Shown: piece after piece, positions 23,531-34,700 of the stretch
Numbering within the stretch: position 1 is the first letter of the stretch
Layout of the letters: every line of letters begins with the position of its first letter
Origin: Aristolochia californica
Lineage: Eukaryota; Streptophyta; Magnoliopsida; Piperales; Aristolochiaceae
NCBI GenBank assembly: GCA_029961685.1
Contig: JARWKL010000005.1
Span: forward strand, 6,268,501 to 6,332,500
Direction of reading: 5' to 3'
DNA length: 64,000 nt
Translations under genes and position numbers: made by a program
Notes under the pieces: generated by a model
Seen by the model: only the letters and a program-made list of their open reading frames with translations
The model's database searches: none
What the model was told of the DNA's origin: nothing

Positions 23531-26500
23531 CTATGACTGCATGGTGTTAGCAATTTTCATGACTGATGAGTATGTTCCAACCATAGAACAAAAAACTCCC
23601 ACGGTCATAATCGAACAACAGACAGCAATCTGTTAAGGAAAATGAACAATTTTAACATTAGCAGAGGAGCATCCGTTGTTACACAGAACAGAGAAATGGG
23701 TAATACTTACTTGTATCCTACTGAGTTTTCCTCTCAATAACTTCAAATAGCTCGCACAAGGGAAGATCAAAGCCTGCATTAAGATTATATATAGCAAAGT
23801 TTAAACTAGTTTTTGAGACAAGAAACCTCATATAAATGGAAAATAATGTGGGGGAAGAAGCTTACTATAATCATAGTAATGAAAGATCCAATCAAAGCCA
23901 TGATAAAACCTGCAGCAATGGATATCCATCAGATCCTTCAGCTCAATTAACGATTATGATATAATGGTAGTAAGAAAAAGAAACAGTTCTCACCGAAGAA
24001 TGGGAAAGTAATTGCCACCAGCAAGGTTGATAGCACTAAGGTTGTTCTGATTAAAATTGAGACAAGATGAGACTTAAACCATGCCAAAGGCAAGAGCTCT
24101 TCTAGACTCAATGCGACTGGAGTAATTGTTAGCGCATATTTGGTAAGTGGATTCACCACCTGGAACATGGTAACACTCCAAATCATCAAGTAGCAGACAG
24201 TTTTTACTTGTGGAAACCATTAATTATGTTTCTCTGTCATAATTGCCTACCGTTGTCCAAACTGCAATTTTGGAAGCGACGAATGTTGTAGGCATATTGA
24301 GAGTAAACTGTGATTCTATGGCTCCTCCGAACATGAGGAATCCAGTGATAGCAACTCCAGAGTAGAGAACTGTACAGATTATGAAACTGCATTCGAAAAA
24401 GCAACGAGTGTAAACATTCTTTGCCTCGATTGAGATTCGATTTCTTGTTGTCTCATGCTCCGTTCTTATCTTCTTGGTTCGCCCAAGTTTTTTTTTCCTT
24501 CTATGTTTCAATAAAAGTCGTTTTACCATTAAAAGTTATGAAGTTGTGTAACGTGGTAGCGCACCTGAGTAACAGAACTGAAGGAAAATCTGCTGGGTTT
24601 TGCATAGACAGGTAGATGTTTGGGAAGAGAGGGTGTCCGGCATAGCAAAAGCCATATAATCCAAGTGCAACGGGAAGATTTGCAATATCCAGTGCAGTTC
24701 CACTTGGATGGAATCCAATCCCATCGATTACTCCTACCCACAACAAGCACAACACCACAAGGACCGAAGCAATGACACCTCCAGCTGAATTACAAAACCC
24801 ATTTAAGAATTATCGATTAAAGCTCCTTATAGGTACATTCCGCAAGAAAGTAGAAGCATTAGTGAGCACGATTGGGTTGAGATTACCTGAAAGGTATGAC
24901 ATAAAACTAAGATTTCGAAGCCAAGCAGTTGGGAGAACAGCAACGGTTGCCAATATGGAAAATAATTGATGAGAATTTAAAAAAACTCCGACTAGATTTA
25001 CATGAACATCTGGGAAAACCGATGACAGGTTATCGCCCATGAGAATAATGAATTCCACGCAGGCTGCCTGCACACAAAATAAGAGATCTTCTTCACCTTT
25101 AGACACAGCAAAGGAAATGAAAATGGAAAACAGGGGTTCTTTTATATATAAAAACTTACATAGAGCTCCGCATAAAGAAGTATCTGCATTGAAAACAAAA
25201 AAAAAGTACTTGCGTTAGTCTTGCTTTGGTTGCTTTATCTACATCTATATATAAAATGGTATGGATTGTTGTTGAGTAGCTTACAGATATAACTAAGCGA
25301 CCAGGAGTACCAAATGCAGCTTGTGCGATATCGGGGAAGGTGTGGAGCGCAGGGTTGCTCTCTAAGCATCTTTTCAACAGAACTCCGGTATAACATGCGA
25401 TTAAACTGAAAGCAAAGAGGATCAAGAGGCCCAACCACCCTCCTTGTTTGATTGCATAAGGAGTACTCAGGAGTCCCACCCCGCACATAACATTGATTCC
25501 TGTAAAAAAAAAAAAAAAAACAAATTTTGGGCAAATGATCATATATTTCTACTTGGGTAGATGAAAAAGTGAGTGTTCGTGGAAATAAATGAAAAAGGTT
25601 AGGGATTGATGATCACCATTAAAGACAGATTGAGCGTAAGAGCACTTTGGGGGTCCCTTAATTGGTTCGTGAAAAGATGGCTGTACCGCGGAGCTGGTAA
25701 AGGAAAGCCTGGATGCAGAACGAGGAGCGGGTGAAGGCTTTTCAGCAGTTTCTTGATCCGGATATAAGAGGGGGGCGGTGAGAGTGGACTCCAGATGATA
25801 AGAAGAAGCTCTTTTTCTTAGAGAAAGAGACCGGAATGAGTTGTTCAATCTTGTTAAGCTTCTGCTCAAACTTCTTGATCCGGCTTCTAAGACAACGCTG
25901 GAGTGTGGCACACTGCCGTAGGCTTCCATAGAATCTCTGCACTCACCAAATCCATAATTTTGTTAACTAGGATCTTACACAAGTGCTGTAACCGGTATAC
26001 TACTTTCATGAAACAACAGCTACTGAAATTAAAGATCCAGGCCATAAAATCGGAGACGGCACGAAGCCACCACAGATATCAAAAGCCCACAAACACCCTT
26101 TCAGCGTTAAGGTTTTTCCGGTGACCTTTCATAATGTTTTTGAAGTCGATCGACAGCTCCAACGAATATAGCTGATTTCAGTAGTCAATTAATATATTTC
26201 GTATCTTCAGTTGAAAGAAAATTGTGTCTGGCTTTATGTATCGATGGTCCCACGGCCAATTGACGACGGCAGTCAAACCTCACCGGCGTTCATGTCCGGC
26301 TCCTGGTTATTTGAATCTTGATTAGTTGCAATCTCTTAACATTAAAAGACCAGTAATTACTTCAGTAAATGCTTAGATAGTTTCCAAGACACAAAAATTT
26401 CAAGATAGGAAAACCAAAACAGCTCGGAGCAAGATCTTTCGCTGGGGAAAAATCATTTATTAATTGTCGATGATGTATGGTTTGCATATTCAACTGTGGG

Positions 26501-27036
26501 AGCTTTCGCCTACTGCCATAAAGCTGAGAAGCTGATTTGTCAAATTACTGGTCTGGACTAGGTAAACTTCATCTTGTTCTCATCCATATATACTCTAAAA
26601 ATTAATGAACGAGTCGGACAACCGAACAACATGAGGACAGATTTGAAAAGTTCCCCAGAAGCCCTCTGATCCTCATTTATCTTCAACTGGCCGATCAGAA
26701 GACTTAGCAAAGAGTGGTATGTACCTCTTGTCTGAAATTTCTCGAGAGGGTGGCGGAAGCCAGTCCCATTTCCTTCGAGCGAGGATATCAGAACAAACAG
26801 AAGAGGCATGTAGGAGAGAATGTCACAGAAGAGAGGAAGCATTAAAAGTTTGAGAGAGTAATATAAAGAAGAAAGAACCTGAATGTTCGGGGCCAGGACG
26901 TAATCTTTTGATACTGTGAATCGTCTTCTCCACGTTCATCATCACCCTTGAGGTTGTTGTCGTCCAGCAGCAGCTCCTTTTGAGACTGGTTTTCCTCATC
27001 GTCCATCAAGAACACTCCCTCGTCCACCGTCGTCAT
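23531..27036 (-). CDS. AVT1: AVT1-type vacuolar amino acid transporter, 11 exons
   Basis: Member of the AAAP family (Aa_trans domain), proton-coupled amino acid transporters of the vacuole membrane. Exons, in coding order: 27036-26879, 25936-25617, 25499-25285, 25183-25160, 25067-24887, 24778-24565, 24386-24251, 24159-23994, 23909-23866, 23773-23711, 23629-23531. All junctions are GT-AG and phases join to 1620 nt, 539 aa; Arabidopsis AVT1 is about 550. Residues 1-159 are a hydrophilic acidic/Ser-rich tail. From about 160 the membrane domain starts with GINVMCGVGLLSTPYA, followed by AAFGTPGRLVIS, FHPSGTALDIANLPVALGLY, GFCYAGHPLFPNIY, ASKIAVWTTVVNPLTKYAL and LSLEELLP. Exon 4 is only 24 nt. The first ATG in frame is at 27078; I chose 27036 as the likelier start. 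Confidence 0.95.
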
Positions 27037-27111
27037 CTCCTTTTTTTCTTTTTTCTTTTTTCCGATCAGTAGTACCAAAATCCACCAGAGTACCGCGACC
27101 TCAGTCTTCTA

Positions 27112-27119
27112 AATATATA
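27112..27119 (-). promoter_or_regulatory. Candidate TATA box of the AVT1 gene
   Basis: Reads TATATATT on the coding strand, about 80 bp upstream of the chosen ATG. This would leave a short 5' leader. Position only; no transcript evidence. Confidence 0.4.
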
Positions 27120-28493
27120 CCGAGTGAGTCTTCCCAAATTCTCTTCTTCATAGATAAAAAGCCCAGAAAGGCGACGTCAAGATTCAAGAAAAGCATACCT
27201 TCGCCACTTGTATATTTTGATTATTTTCACTGGTTTTTGGTTTAACGGAAAAAGCTGGATCTGGAAGGAGGCGCCCAGCAGCCATAATTATTTGATCTTT
27301 GAAGGCACACGTTTGTTGACCCCTTTCAATAATAAACTCTGGGTTTCTTTAACTATGAATCCAATTTCATCAAGAACAAAACGACGTTTTCACAGGAAAG
27401 TCCCATCTCGGAAAGATAACAAAAAGTCCAATCACACCAAACAGTAAATTCATACTATAACCCCAAAAATCTAAATTAATACATAATGGATACCTAACAC
27501 GATAATCTACTCCAGTAACACATAATGGCATCCTTTCACTACTGCTGCTCTTTTCATATTATCTAGCTTGTCTTAATCCTTGAACTTTGCCTGAGATTCA
27601 TCCTAGACTCGAGGCCAATGTGTTAATCCACTCATGTGTGTTACACATGTGATTGAACTCTTTCTTTTATCTTTAATGGATGATATTAAAATGGGTTAAG
27701 ACGTTTAAATTTACAAGCATCTACGTTTATTCTCCCATGTTTGTCGTTCGTTTAAAGAATTCAGCGACGAGTCCGATGATGTTATTTAATAAAAAGCAGG
27801 TCGGGATTGTTGTCGTCTTTCCCTTAGCAGGGGATCATCGTTCATAAAGCAGTGAAGCTGCTCATATCCAATGTTTAGATCGTCCTTCTCCTTCTCCCAC
27901 AATTGGCTAACCGATAATTTACCAGAAAAGCGGAGTTGCTTTTAAAACTTGAAAGAAACCCATATTTAGAGCTGAGAAGAGCGAGGTTGAGTGGTCCAAA
28001 TCGATGCTCCCTCGGCTGCCCAACTTGGAATTCTGACTTGTTTGATGACCTTCAGACTTCCAAAGCTGGCTTCTTTGTTAAAAAAAAAAAATTGGGTAAT
28101 ATTTTAAAATTTCCTTTACTTTTTCTTCGTTTGAACAATTCTAGCAGCGAGCAGAGTAGTTTTGTTGAACTGAATTATCCGTGTATAAAGGGTGAAAGGA
28201 TAATCAATTTGCTTAGTCTTACAATGAGACTAAATGTGAAATCATTGTAAAACCCTTTAATAAACTAATGTTTACAATTAACAGAGAGTTCGACTGAATT
28301 TATCTCCTTCCATGGTGAAAATCCTTTGAAGTCAGCACCCTCCATCGCCAATTTTACACTTTAAATGTAACCGTGTAAGGCATAGGTAGAGAGAAGTGTG
28401 ACAAACAGGAGCAAGACAAAATGGAGTTTTCACTAGCTTTGAAAATGAAGCTGGGACCCAAGATCGTGCCCTGAATCTTTATAGCTGGACTGG
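27120..28493. other. AVT1 upstream region, no supported gene
   Basis: A plus-strand open frame at 27936-28250 (104 codons) matches nothing I know and lacks flanking splice structure. Confidence 0.35.
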
Positions 28494-28799
28494 GGGATTG
28501 ATCTCGTTCATGGGTTGCCTTAGATGATCGGCCAAGTTGAGTACTTTATTAAAAAAAATGGATCCCGTTTCACCATCGTCTTTTTGAGAGTTGGCAAGTA
28601 TTGAAGTGTTTTCAAATTTTAGAATTCTTGACGATTTTGACAAACTCGGGATTGATCTAGTTCATGGGTTGCCTTAGATGATTAACCAAATTTAGGATTT
28701 TATTCGAAAAATATCCCCTTTCACCATTGTCTTTTTGAGAGGTGACAGCTCTTGACGTGTTTTCAAATTTTAGGATTCCTGACGGTTTGACAAATTCAA
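28494..28799 (+). repeat. 154-bp tandem duplication
   Basis: Two diverged copies begin GGGATTGATCT at 28494 and 28648. Both contain TTCATGGGTTGCCTTAGATG, CATTGTCTTTTTGAGAG or its close variant, and GTGTTTTCAAATTTTAG. Confidence 0.9.
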
Positions 28800-29309
28800 A
28801 TTTGAAGCACCATGGAAGTTGGGATTTCTGTAACTCATAGTAAGGCCTATAAATAGTTCGATTGAGACTCAGACTAATCACAGCGGAATGGATACTTTAC
28901 CTGCAGTCATGTATGTAGCCTGCATGAAATTTCCAGTAATGCTTCTCCAAGTAATGCCACTAACTGATCAATAGAGATATAGAGACTCTGTAAGAGATGA
29001 CTCTCCTAAAACCAGTTACTTCCTCAGTTAACCTGTTCGAGTCGGTTTTATATCTTATGAAGGGATCACCAGAAATATGATGCAGGCAAAGCAGTCTTTC
29101 CATGATATATGATTACAAGCCTCAGACCTTCCTTATAGGTATTTTTCAATTATAAATTTTCAATTGTGTTTGAAGAAGTTGTTCAGAAAGAGCTACATGT
29201 GGATAAGAAATCGAGTTAGAATAAAAGTTCTTAATAAAAGAGTATTTTAACTAGACTATGGTAGATAACAAACCTGTAATTGATCAAGCTCATGAAATAT
29301 AGAACATAG

Positions 29310-29760
29310 TTGGGGAAATCATTGCAAAAGCCATCCTAGCAGATAATAGGATTCAGTCAATTGTCTCTCATTAAAAACTCCCACCTTTTTGGTCCCACTT
29401 TAAAATTCAGATGAAACACAAGAGAGAACTTCCCTCTTTGGACAAAGTATTAGAGTTAATTCAGATTGAAGAAAACAAATAAAAATAGCACAAAGAAACA
29501 AAGCTTAGATGATAATTTGGAAGTTAGTGGTAAAGTTAATCTTGTGGAAACTTTAAGTAGACTAACTTCTCGAAGAAGAAACCCAAGAAATGCTTAGTAG
29601 GCCAAACAAAAATATTTAAAAGGAACAGAACAAGAGAATACGTTAGGTTGTGGTAAATTGGGTAGTTTTGCCAAATAGAGTCGACATAAAAAGGTTAAAG
29701 TCAAAGAGCGAAGTGATAATGGGACTCATCAGGCGAACATGATAACCAAGCAAACTCCAT
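29310..29760 (+). pseudogene. Decayed Copia gag fragment
   Basis: Translation with frame changes gives IIAKAILADNRIQSIVSH, then LPPFWSHFKIQMKHKRELP and LELIQIEENK, which follow the gag pattern of a Copia subgroup (a KLPPSWKDF-like and KHKREEL-like core), then a basic KKKP tail. Many stops. No LTR was identified beside it. The rest of 28800-30520 shows no gene. Confidence 0.55.
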
Positions 29761-30524
29761 TAGACCTAGCAAGTTAACAACATTTCACTTATTGATAAAC
29801 TTGGCATTCAATCTTTCCTCTTTCTCTTCCTACTAGGAGGTCAAAGGGAAAACTGTGACCATGGGCAATCCCAATGTTGCACAAGTCATTAGAGAAAAAA
29901 AAAAGTAAAGCTAAAGTTTAATCCGATAATTCTCACACTCTCCTTAATATGTGCAGCATGTGCCATATGGTCTGAAAAATATTATTAGATGTTTTCTTTT
30001 GAGTCAATTAGGTTTTAAGTTAGTGTTTGGGTCAAATAAAGTTGTAAGAACTAATAGGTATGCATCAGTATCTTCAGTAAATTTATTTTGTTGATTCGAG
30101 TCTTTGAGTGTTGTTTTTTCCAAAAGATAGAGAGGTGTATTCCATGGAGGAGTTTTCCCTTACCCTGAAATTGGAACGCGGCCTTGGCTCCCCTTTCATC
30201 TTCCAGAGAGGTTAGATCTATTGGATCATTTCAGTCCAACAAATCCCCAGATTTAGACCAGTAGTGATCGAATCCTATGCACCGGAATTCTTCACGGGGC
30301 CAATCAAAGTGATTAAACAGGTAAAAAAATTTAACATATTTTATTTCTCCTTGATGAGTTTGCAAGTGAAGCCTTAAGACGTACCATGATATCAGCGGGT
30401 TAAATTAACAAACACTTGAAAAGGCTCGAGGAGTGATTTCATACCCTAAGAAGACATTCAAGAAGCCAATGGTGCGGGCTAGTTCCAGAGCTCGAGTATT
30501 TTAGAACTGCATCTATACGAAATT

Positions 30525-31119
30525 TCATTTGTCAATCTGGTTTAACTTGCCAAGCCCGTTGCAACGAGCGCAGACAATCTGAGCTTGGTCCTTACGAGCT
30601 GCGTTCGCCCTCAATGCCACACCCGACTGCCTCACGAAGCCCGCCCCATCGCATTCTGGACACCTGAATCACACAAACAATTCGTCAGCATCCTCTAATG
30701 GCGGTAATTGTACCGCTACCGAACAGTGCATGTATCTTGTGGATTATTTTTTCTCCATCTGGACTCCGGCCCTCATTTCATTCTCGGTAAGAATTGAAGT
30801 AAAAGGTTAAGAAAAAATACAACTAGTGTGCTCAGGGAAACGAAGGAAGCAGAGGGACAGAGAATTACAGATCTTTGCGAGTGAAGAATATGGGGAATGC
30901 TGTGCCGATCAGCGCCACAGCTACAGCACCACCTATCAGATAGGCGGTGCTGTCGGCGGAGACATCACCTACAGCTGAAACGGATGAGGTGAATCTCTTC
31001 CGCGGCAAAGCAACTGAACCAGAAGGTGAGGGTCGCGCTGAGATGGCGACTGAAGGACGAGCTGCAGTGGACGGTGAGGAGGGAGAGACCATGAGATGAA
31101 GAAGGACATTTGAGGCCAT
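30525..31119 (-). CDS. FIP: FIP-like thylakoid zinc-finger protein (FtsH5-interacting)
   Basis: Two exons, 31119-30869 and 30663-30525, join in phase (GT-AG) to give 390 nt and 129 aa. Residues 1-50 are rich in Ser, Ala, Pro and Arg with few acidic residues, as in chloroplast transit peptides. One membrane helix follows (AYLIGGAVAVALIGTAFPIF, about 59-78). The C-terminal DnaJ-like zinc motif has C85-x2-C88 and C115-x2-C118, with CDGAGFVR and CNGLGKLNQ. Arabidopsis FIP (At5g02160, as I recall) has this layout and size, lies in thylakoids and binds the FtsH5 protease subunit. The family call rests on the C-terminal motif and length; binding to FtsH5 here is inferred. Confidence 0.85.
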
Positions 31120-31795
31120 CTTGATGCCGAACGAGCCTGAAGAAACGGAGGAACTGCCTAGGTGAAGAAACTTCTTGTCTATCGCGCTCCGTTGTTATGA
31201 GCTCGAGACAGCTGATAGTGTTACCGACGTGGTTCTGGATAAGCACACGTCAGCACACAATCGTTGGTTATGCTCACGCCGCTGGATAAGAACGGGCCTA
31301 CGTGCCGGCTGACGCGGCACTGATACCATCATTCTACTGGAGGTGCAACCCTTACATTATTGGTCTGGATAGTTGGCAACTGGTCCTTCCAACGAGAGAA
31401 GTTTGTTCGGTGGATTACTGCCAGTTACCTTGGATTGATTCTAAAATCTGGTATATAACGATCAATGAATAGCCTATTGTAAGGCAAACTGCTCCATCCA
31501 TAAATACTGACCATCTAATCCAATAAAATGATAGTAAATTGCAAAAGCTTACTGTCATCTTTCCTACCCAAAGCAAATTTTAAGCTTCCTTTGGATTTTC
31601 AATATTAAAAACTGATACATGTACAGGAGTGCTAAGATTTTCCACCAAGCACTAAAGTTTATAAATATGTAACTTGAAAATTTTCATGATCGGTTAAGGA
31701 AAAGTAAAAACAGCAGACATTACCTCCGAACAATCGTCTCCAAGCTCAGGTAAGACATTGCACATAAAAGCTACAACTCTAAATCATCACATGGT
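31120..31795. other. FIP 5' flank and MPDU1 3' flank
   Basis: Contains the FIP promoter side and, up to 31795, the likely 3' untranslated region of the MPDU1 gene. I see no further gene. No convincing TATA box was found for FIP. Confidence 0.4.
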
Positions 31796-34700
31796 TTACT
31801 GCTTTTTCTTCTCTTTCTTGACTTCTAACTTCTGGTAGAAAAGTATCCGACTCAAGATTGTGCCGTTCATTGCAATGCCAATAACAGAGCCCAAAATCAC
31901 TTGAGCCCCATTAAAGTAAACATATCTTAACAAATCCAGCAGGAATGTTGATGAACACATGCAGATGTCACGAGTGCGCATACACCGTTAATAACAGATA
32001 AAACCTTCACATTCAACAGTACAAAAGATTAAATGGACAATGCAAACTCCACTTGTTCTCTATAAGAATTTTACTTATATAAGCAGCTATTATTTGTCCT
32101 CTAGTTTTTCTCGTTCCAAATATTTATTTTCTTATTTCCATGCTAGTGGTGTGACATTCACCCAACCAGATAGCAATGCTCAAGGTTTGATCCCTCCAGA
32201 TTGCACCCCAATGCCATCTTAGTTTGTGGTTCTACGGGGTGTTTGATGTAAGATCAATTGAACTAGTCAAACACGTCTTGTATCACAAGTACTCATTCAA
32301 TATTTTGAAGTCCAATCGAGATGCAAAAGACTACCTACTGTCTTCTCCAGTCTATTAAAAAATTGAAAGAGAGAGAGAAAAGAGAGAGTCAACAACAAGT
32401 AAAAATCCTTTAAACCAAATAGAGGACGGAAGAAAAAGAAAAAGGAGTTAAGATATTCTTTCTGAACTGCCTGATGTGTTCTTTTTCACTAATGTTTTCC
32501 ATGTTTTTTTTTTTTTTTTTTTGTATTGCTATCTATGCCCATTTTAACCATGTTTGTATGGGAGAACTTTTAGTATATGCCATCAAAAGGCCTTAAACAT
32601 GGACTTTTTTATTACTAGAAAATCCAAATATTCACATTAGTATTTAACTATCAACCTATCAATCTCTCGGTTAAAATTTTGAAAGCTCACAGGTTAGTTT
32701 TGATTCAGTCTTTGCTTATTATTGATTTCTATGACCAACACATAAACAAAAGAGATCTCAAGGGAAAGAGAGGAGAAGAACTCTAGCTCTTGGGAGAGAG
32801 TAGAGAAGAAACCAAAGGAAGGAAAGAAAGAGGAAAAGAGAGAGATGTGTAAGGATGAATTTGAGCTAAGAGGAAGAAGCTTGAATGTTCTACTCCATGC
32901 CTTGAGGCTATATTTCCAGCACTTTATGCATGACTAAGAATATGTTTAGATCCTTGAAAGAACTAAAAATGCCAACAAATGCAAGAGGATTGAAAAAATT
33001 TGGTTGAAATCTAAATTTTCTCTTACAAAAGGGGTAAGATTGGAAATTTGCACTTGGAAATACTTCTTGAATACCAAGGTTTGCCATTAAATGCTCAATA
33101 AATGCTAAAGAATAAGTTTGGGTCCCTATTTATAAGTTTATTGGCAAATCTAGCCTTTGTAGACCTTTGTAGACCTTTGTACAAAAAGTTGCATAGAGGG
33201 GTTGATCGATCATACTTTTACATTGATCTATCAATCAACCTCTAACAGCTATATTTTGGAGTTCCTATGGCCTTATGATCGATCATAGCATCGGTCAAAA
33301 TGTTTTCTTAAAACTTTTGTAGCAGAATGATCTATCATGCTGCTAGGAGCTTGATAGATCATGCTTTATGTACTTGCTTGGCAAGATTCCGGTTGATCAA
33401 TCATGCCACAGGTTGTTTGATCATGTTTTATAACTTCTACCTGCAGCATTCAGTATGATCAATCATGCTCAAGTGGTTGATTGATCATGCCTTCTAAACT
33501 TGCCCATCAGCATATTGTATGATCGATCTTACCTATAGAGGTTGATAGATCATACTTTATGCTGAAGGGTTGCTGCCTTCTATATGATTGATCATGCAGC
33601 TAAGTGTGTGATCAGTCATGCTACTTCGCAATATATACATTTAAGCATTAAGCATGACTAAAACCAAAACCAAATAAATGAAATATTCTAAAATATTTTA
33701 ATGAGCTTTGAAAACATGGTTTTAGAAAGAGTTTACATGTCCTATCCTACAAAACATTTCCATACCTAAGTTTGGAAATCTTGATGGCTATCCTCTTTAA
33801 AAAGCTATAGTTTTTAAGATTTTCTATTTGACACTTAGACTATGTCTTCAATTCTTCTTCTTCTCCAAGGTGCTTGTTTAATGTGACTTGAGTCTTCATT
33901 TGGGCTCGAGGTCTTATGTTGGATTTGATAGTTCTTCCTCATAGACTCTGTAATTGAGTTACTTGAAGGAAAAACATTTGAAATGCTGTAAATTGCAAAA
34001 TGTTAAGTTACTTAGCTTGAGTTTGTTATCTTCAAAATACGGGACATAGGTCAACCTAGGACAATAGTATTCACTTCCTCTACGGGTTCAATGATGTAGA
34101 GGCTGTTGATATCAGCAACCTCATTGGTCAACTAGACTAATTGTACCTCAAGAGCTCTCGGGTGGATAAGCTTATTTGGCGCCCTACAACTGATAGGAAG
34201 TACACTCTCTTCTTGCCATGATTTGTTAGCGACCAGTACCTCTTCTCCAAATTTTGTTGTGCCAGCCTAGTCTCTTTCAGGACCGTCAAAAACAAATTTC
34301 TTCATGTTGACTGTGTTACATAGGAAGATTCTTACAAGGGATAATCTGATACTGCGAGGAAGTACAGCAACCAGCCCCCTATGTTTGTTATGTGAGCTCA
34401 CTGAGGAGACAATCAATCATCTCCTGCATTGCAGCTTCTCTTGGCAAATCTGGAGTAGCTTTTTTAGCTTGTTGGATATGCTTCTATGCCTTCCAGCCTC
34501 CTTTAATGCATCCGCCTCTCTTTGTGTTGGGTTGCATTTTCCGATGCTTGGGAAAACAATGCTCATTGCTTACATGGCTTTCATCCCACGGGGCATCTGG
34601 AACGAGAGGAACCAGCAGGGTTTCCTGCACTTACGCATGTCAAGCTTCCCTCGTTGATGGCTTGGAAGCCACCGGACACCACCATCATCAAGCTTAACTT

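Noticed and set aside
24421..24758. Several short open frames on both strands
   Set aside because: They overlap AVT1 exons 6-7 in other frames or run through an intron of that gene.
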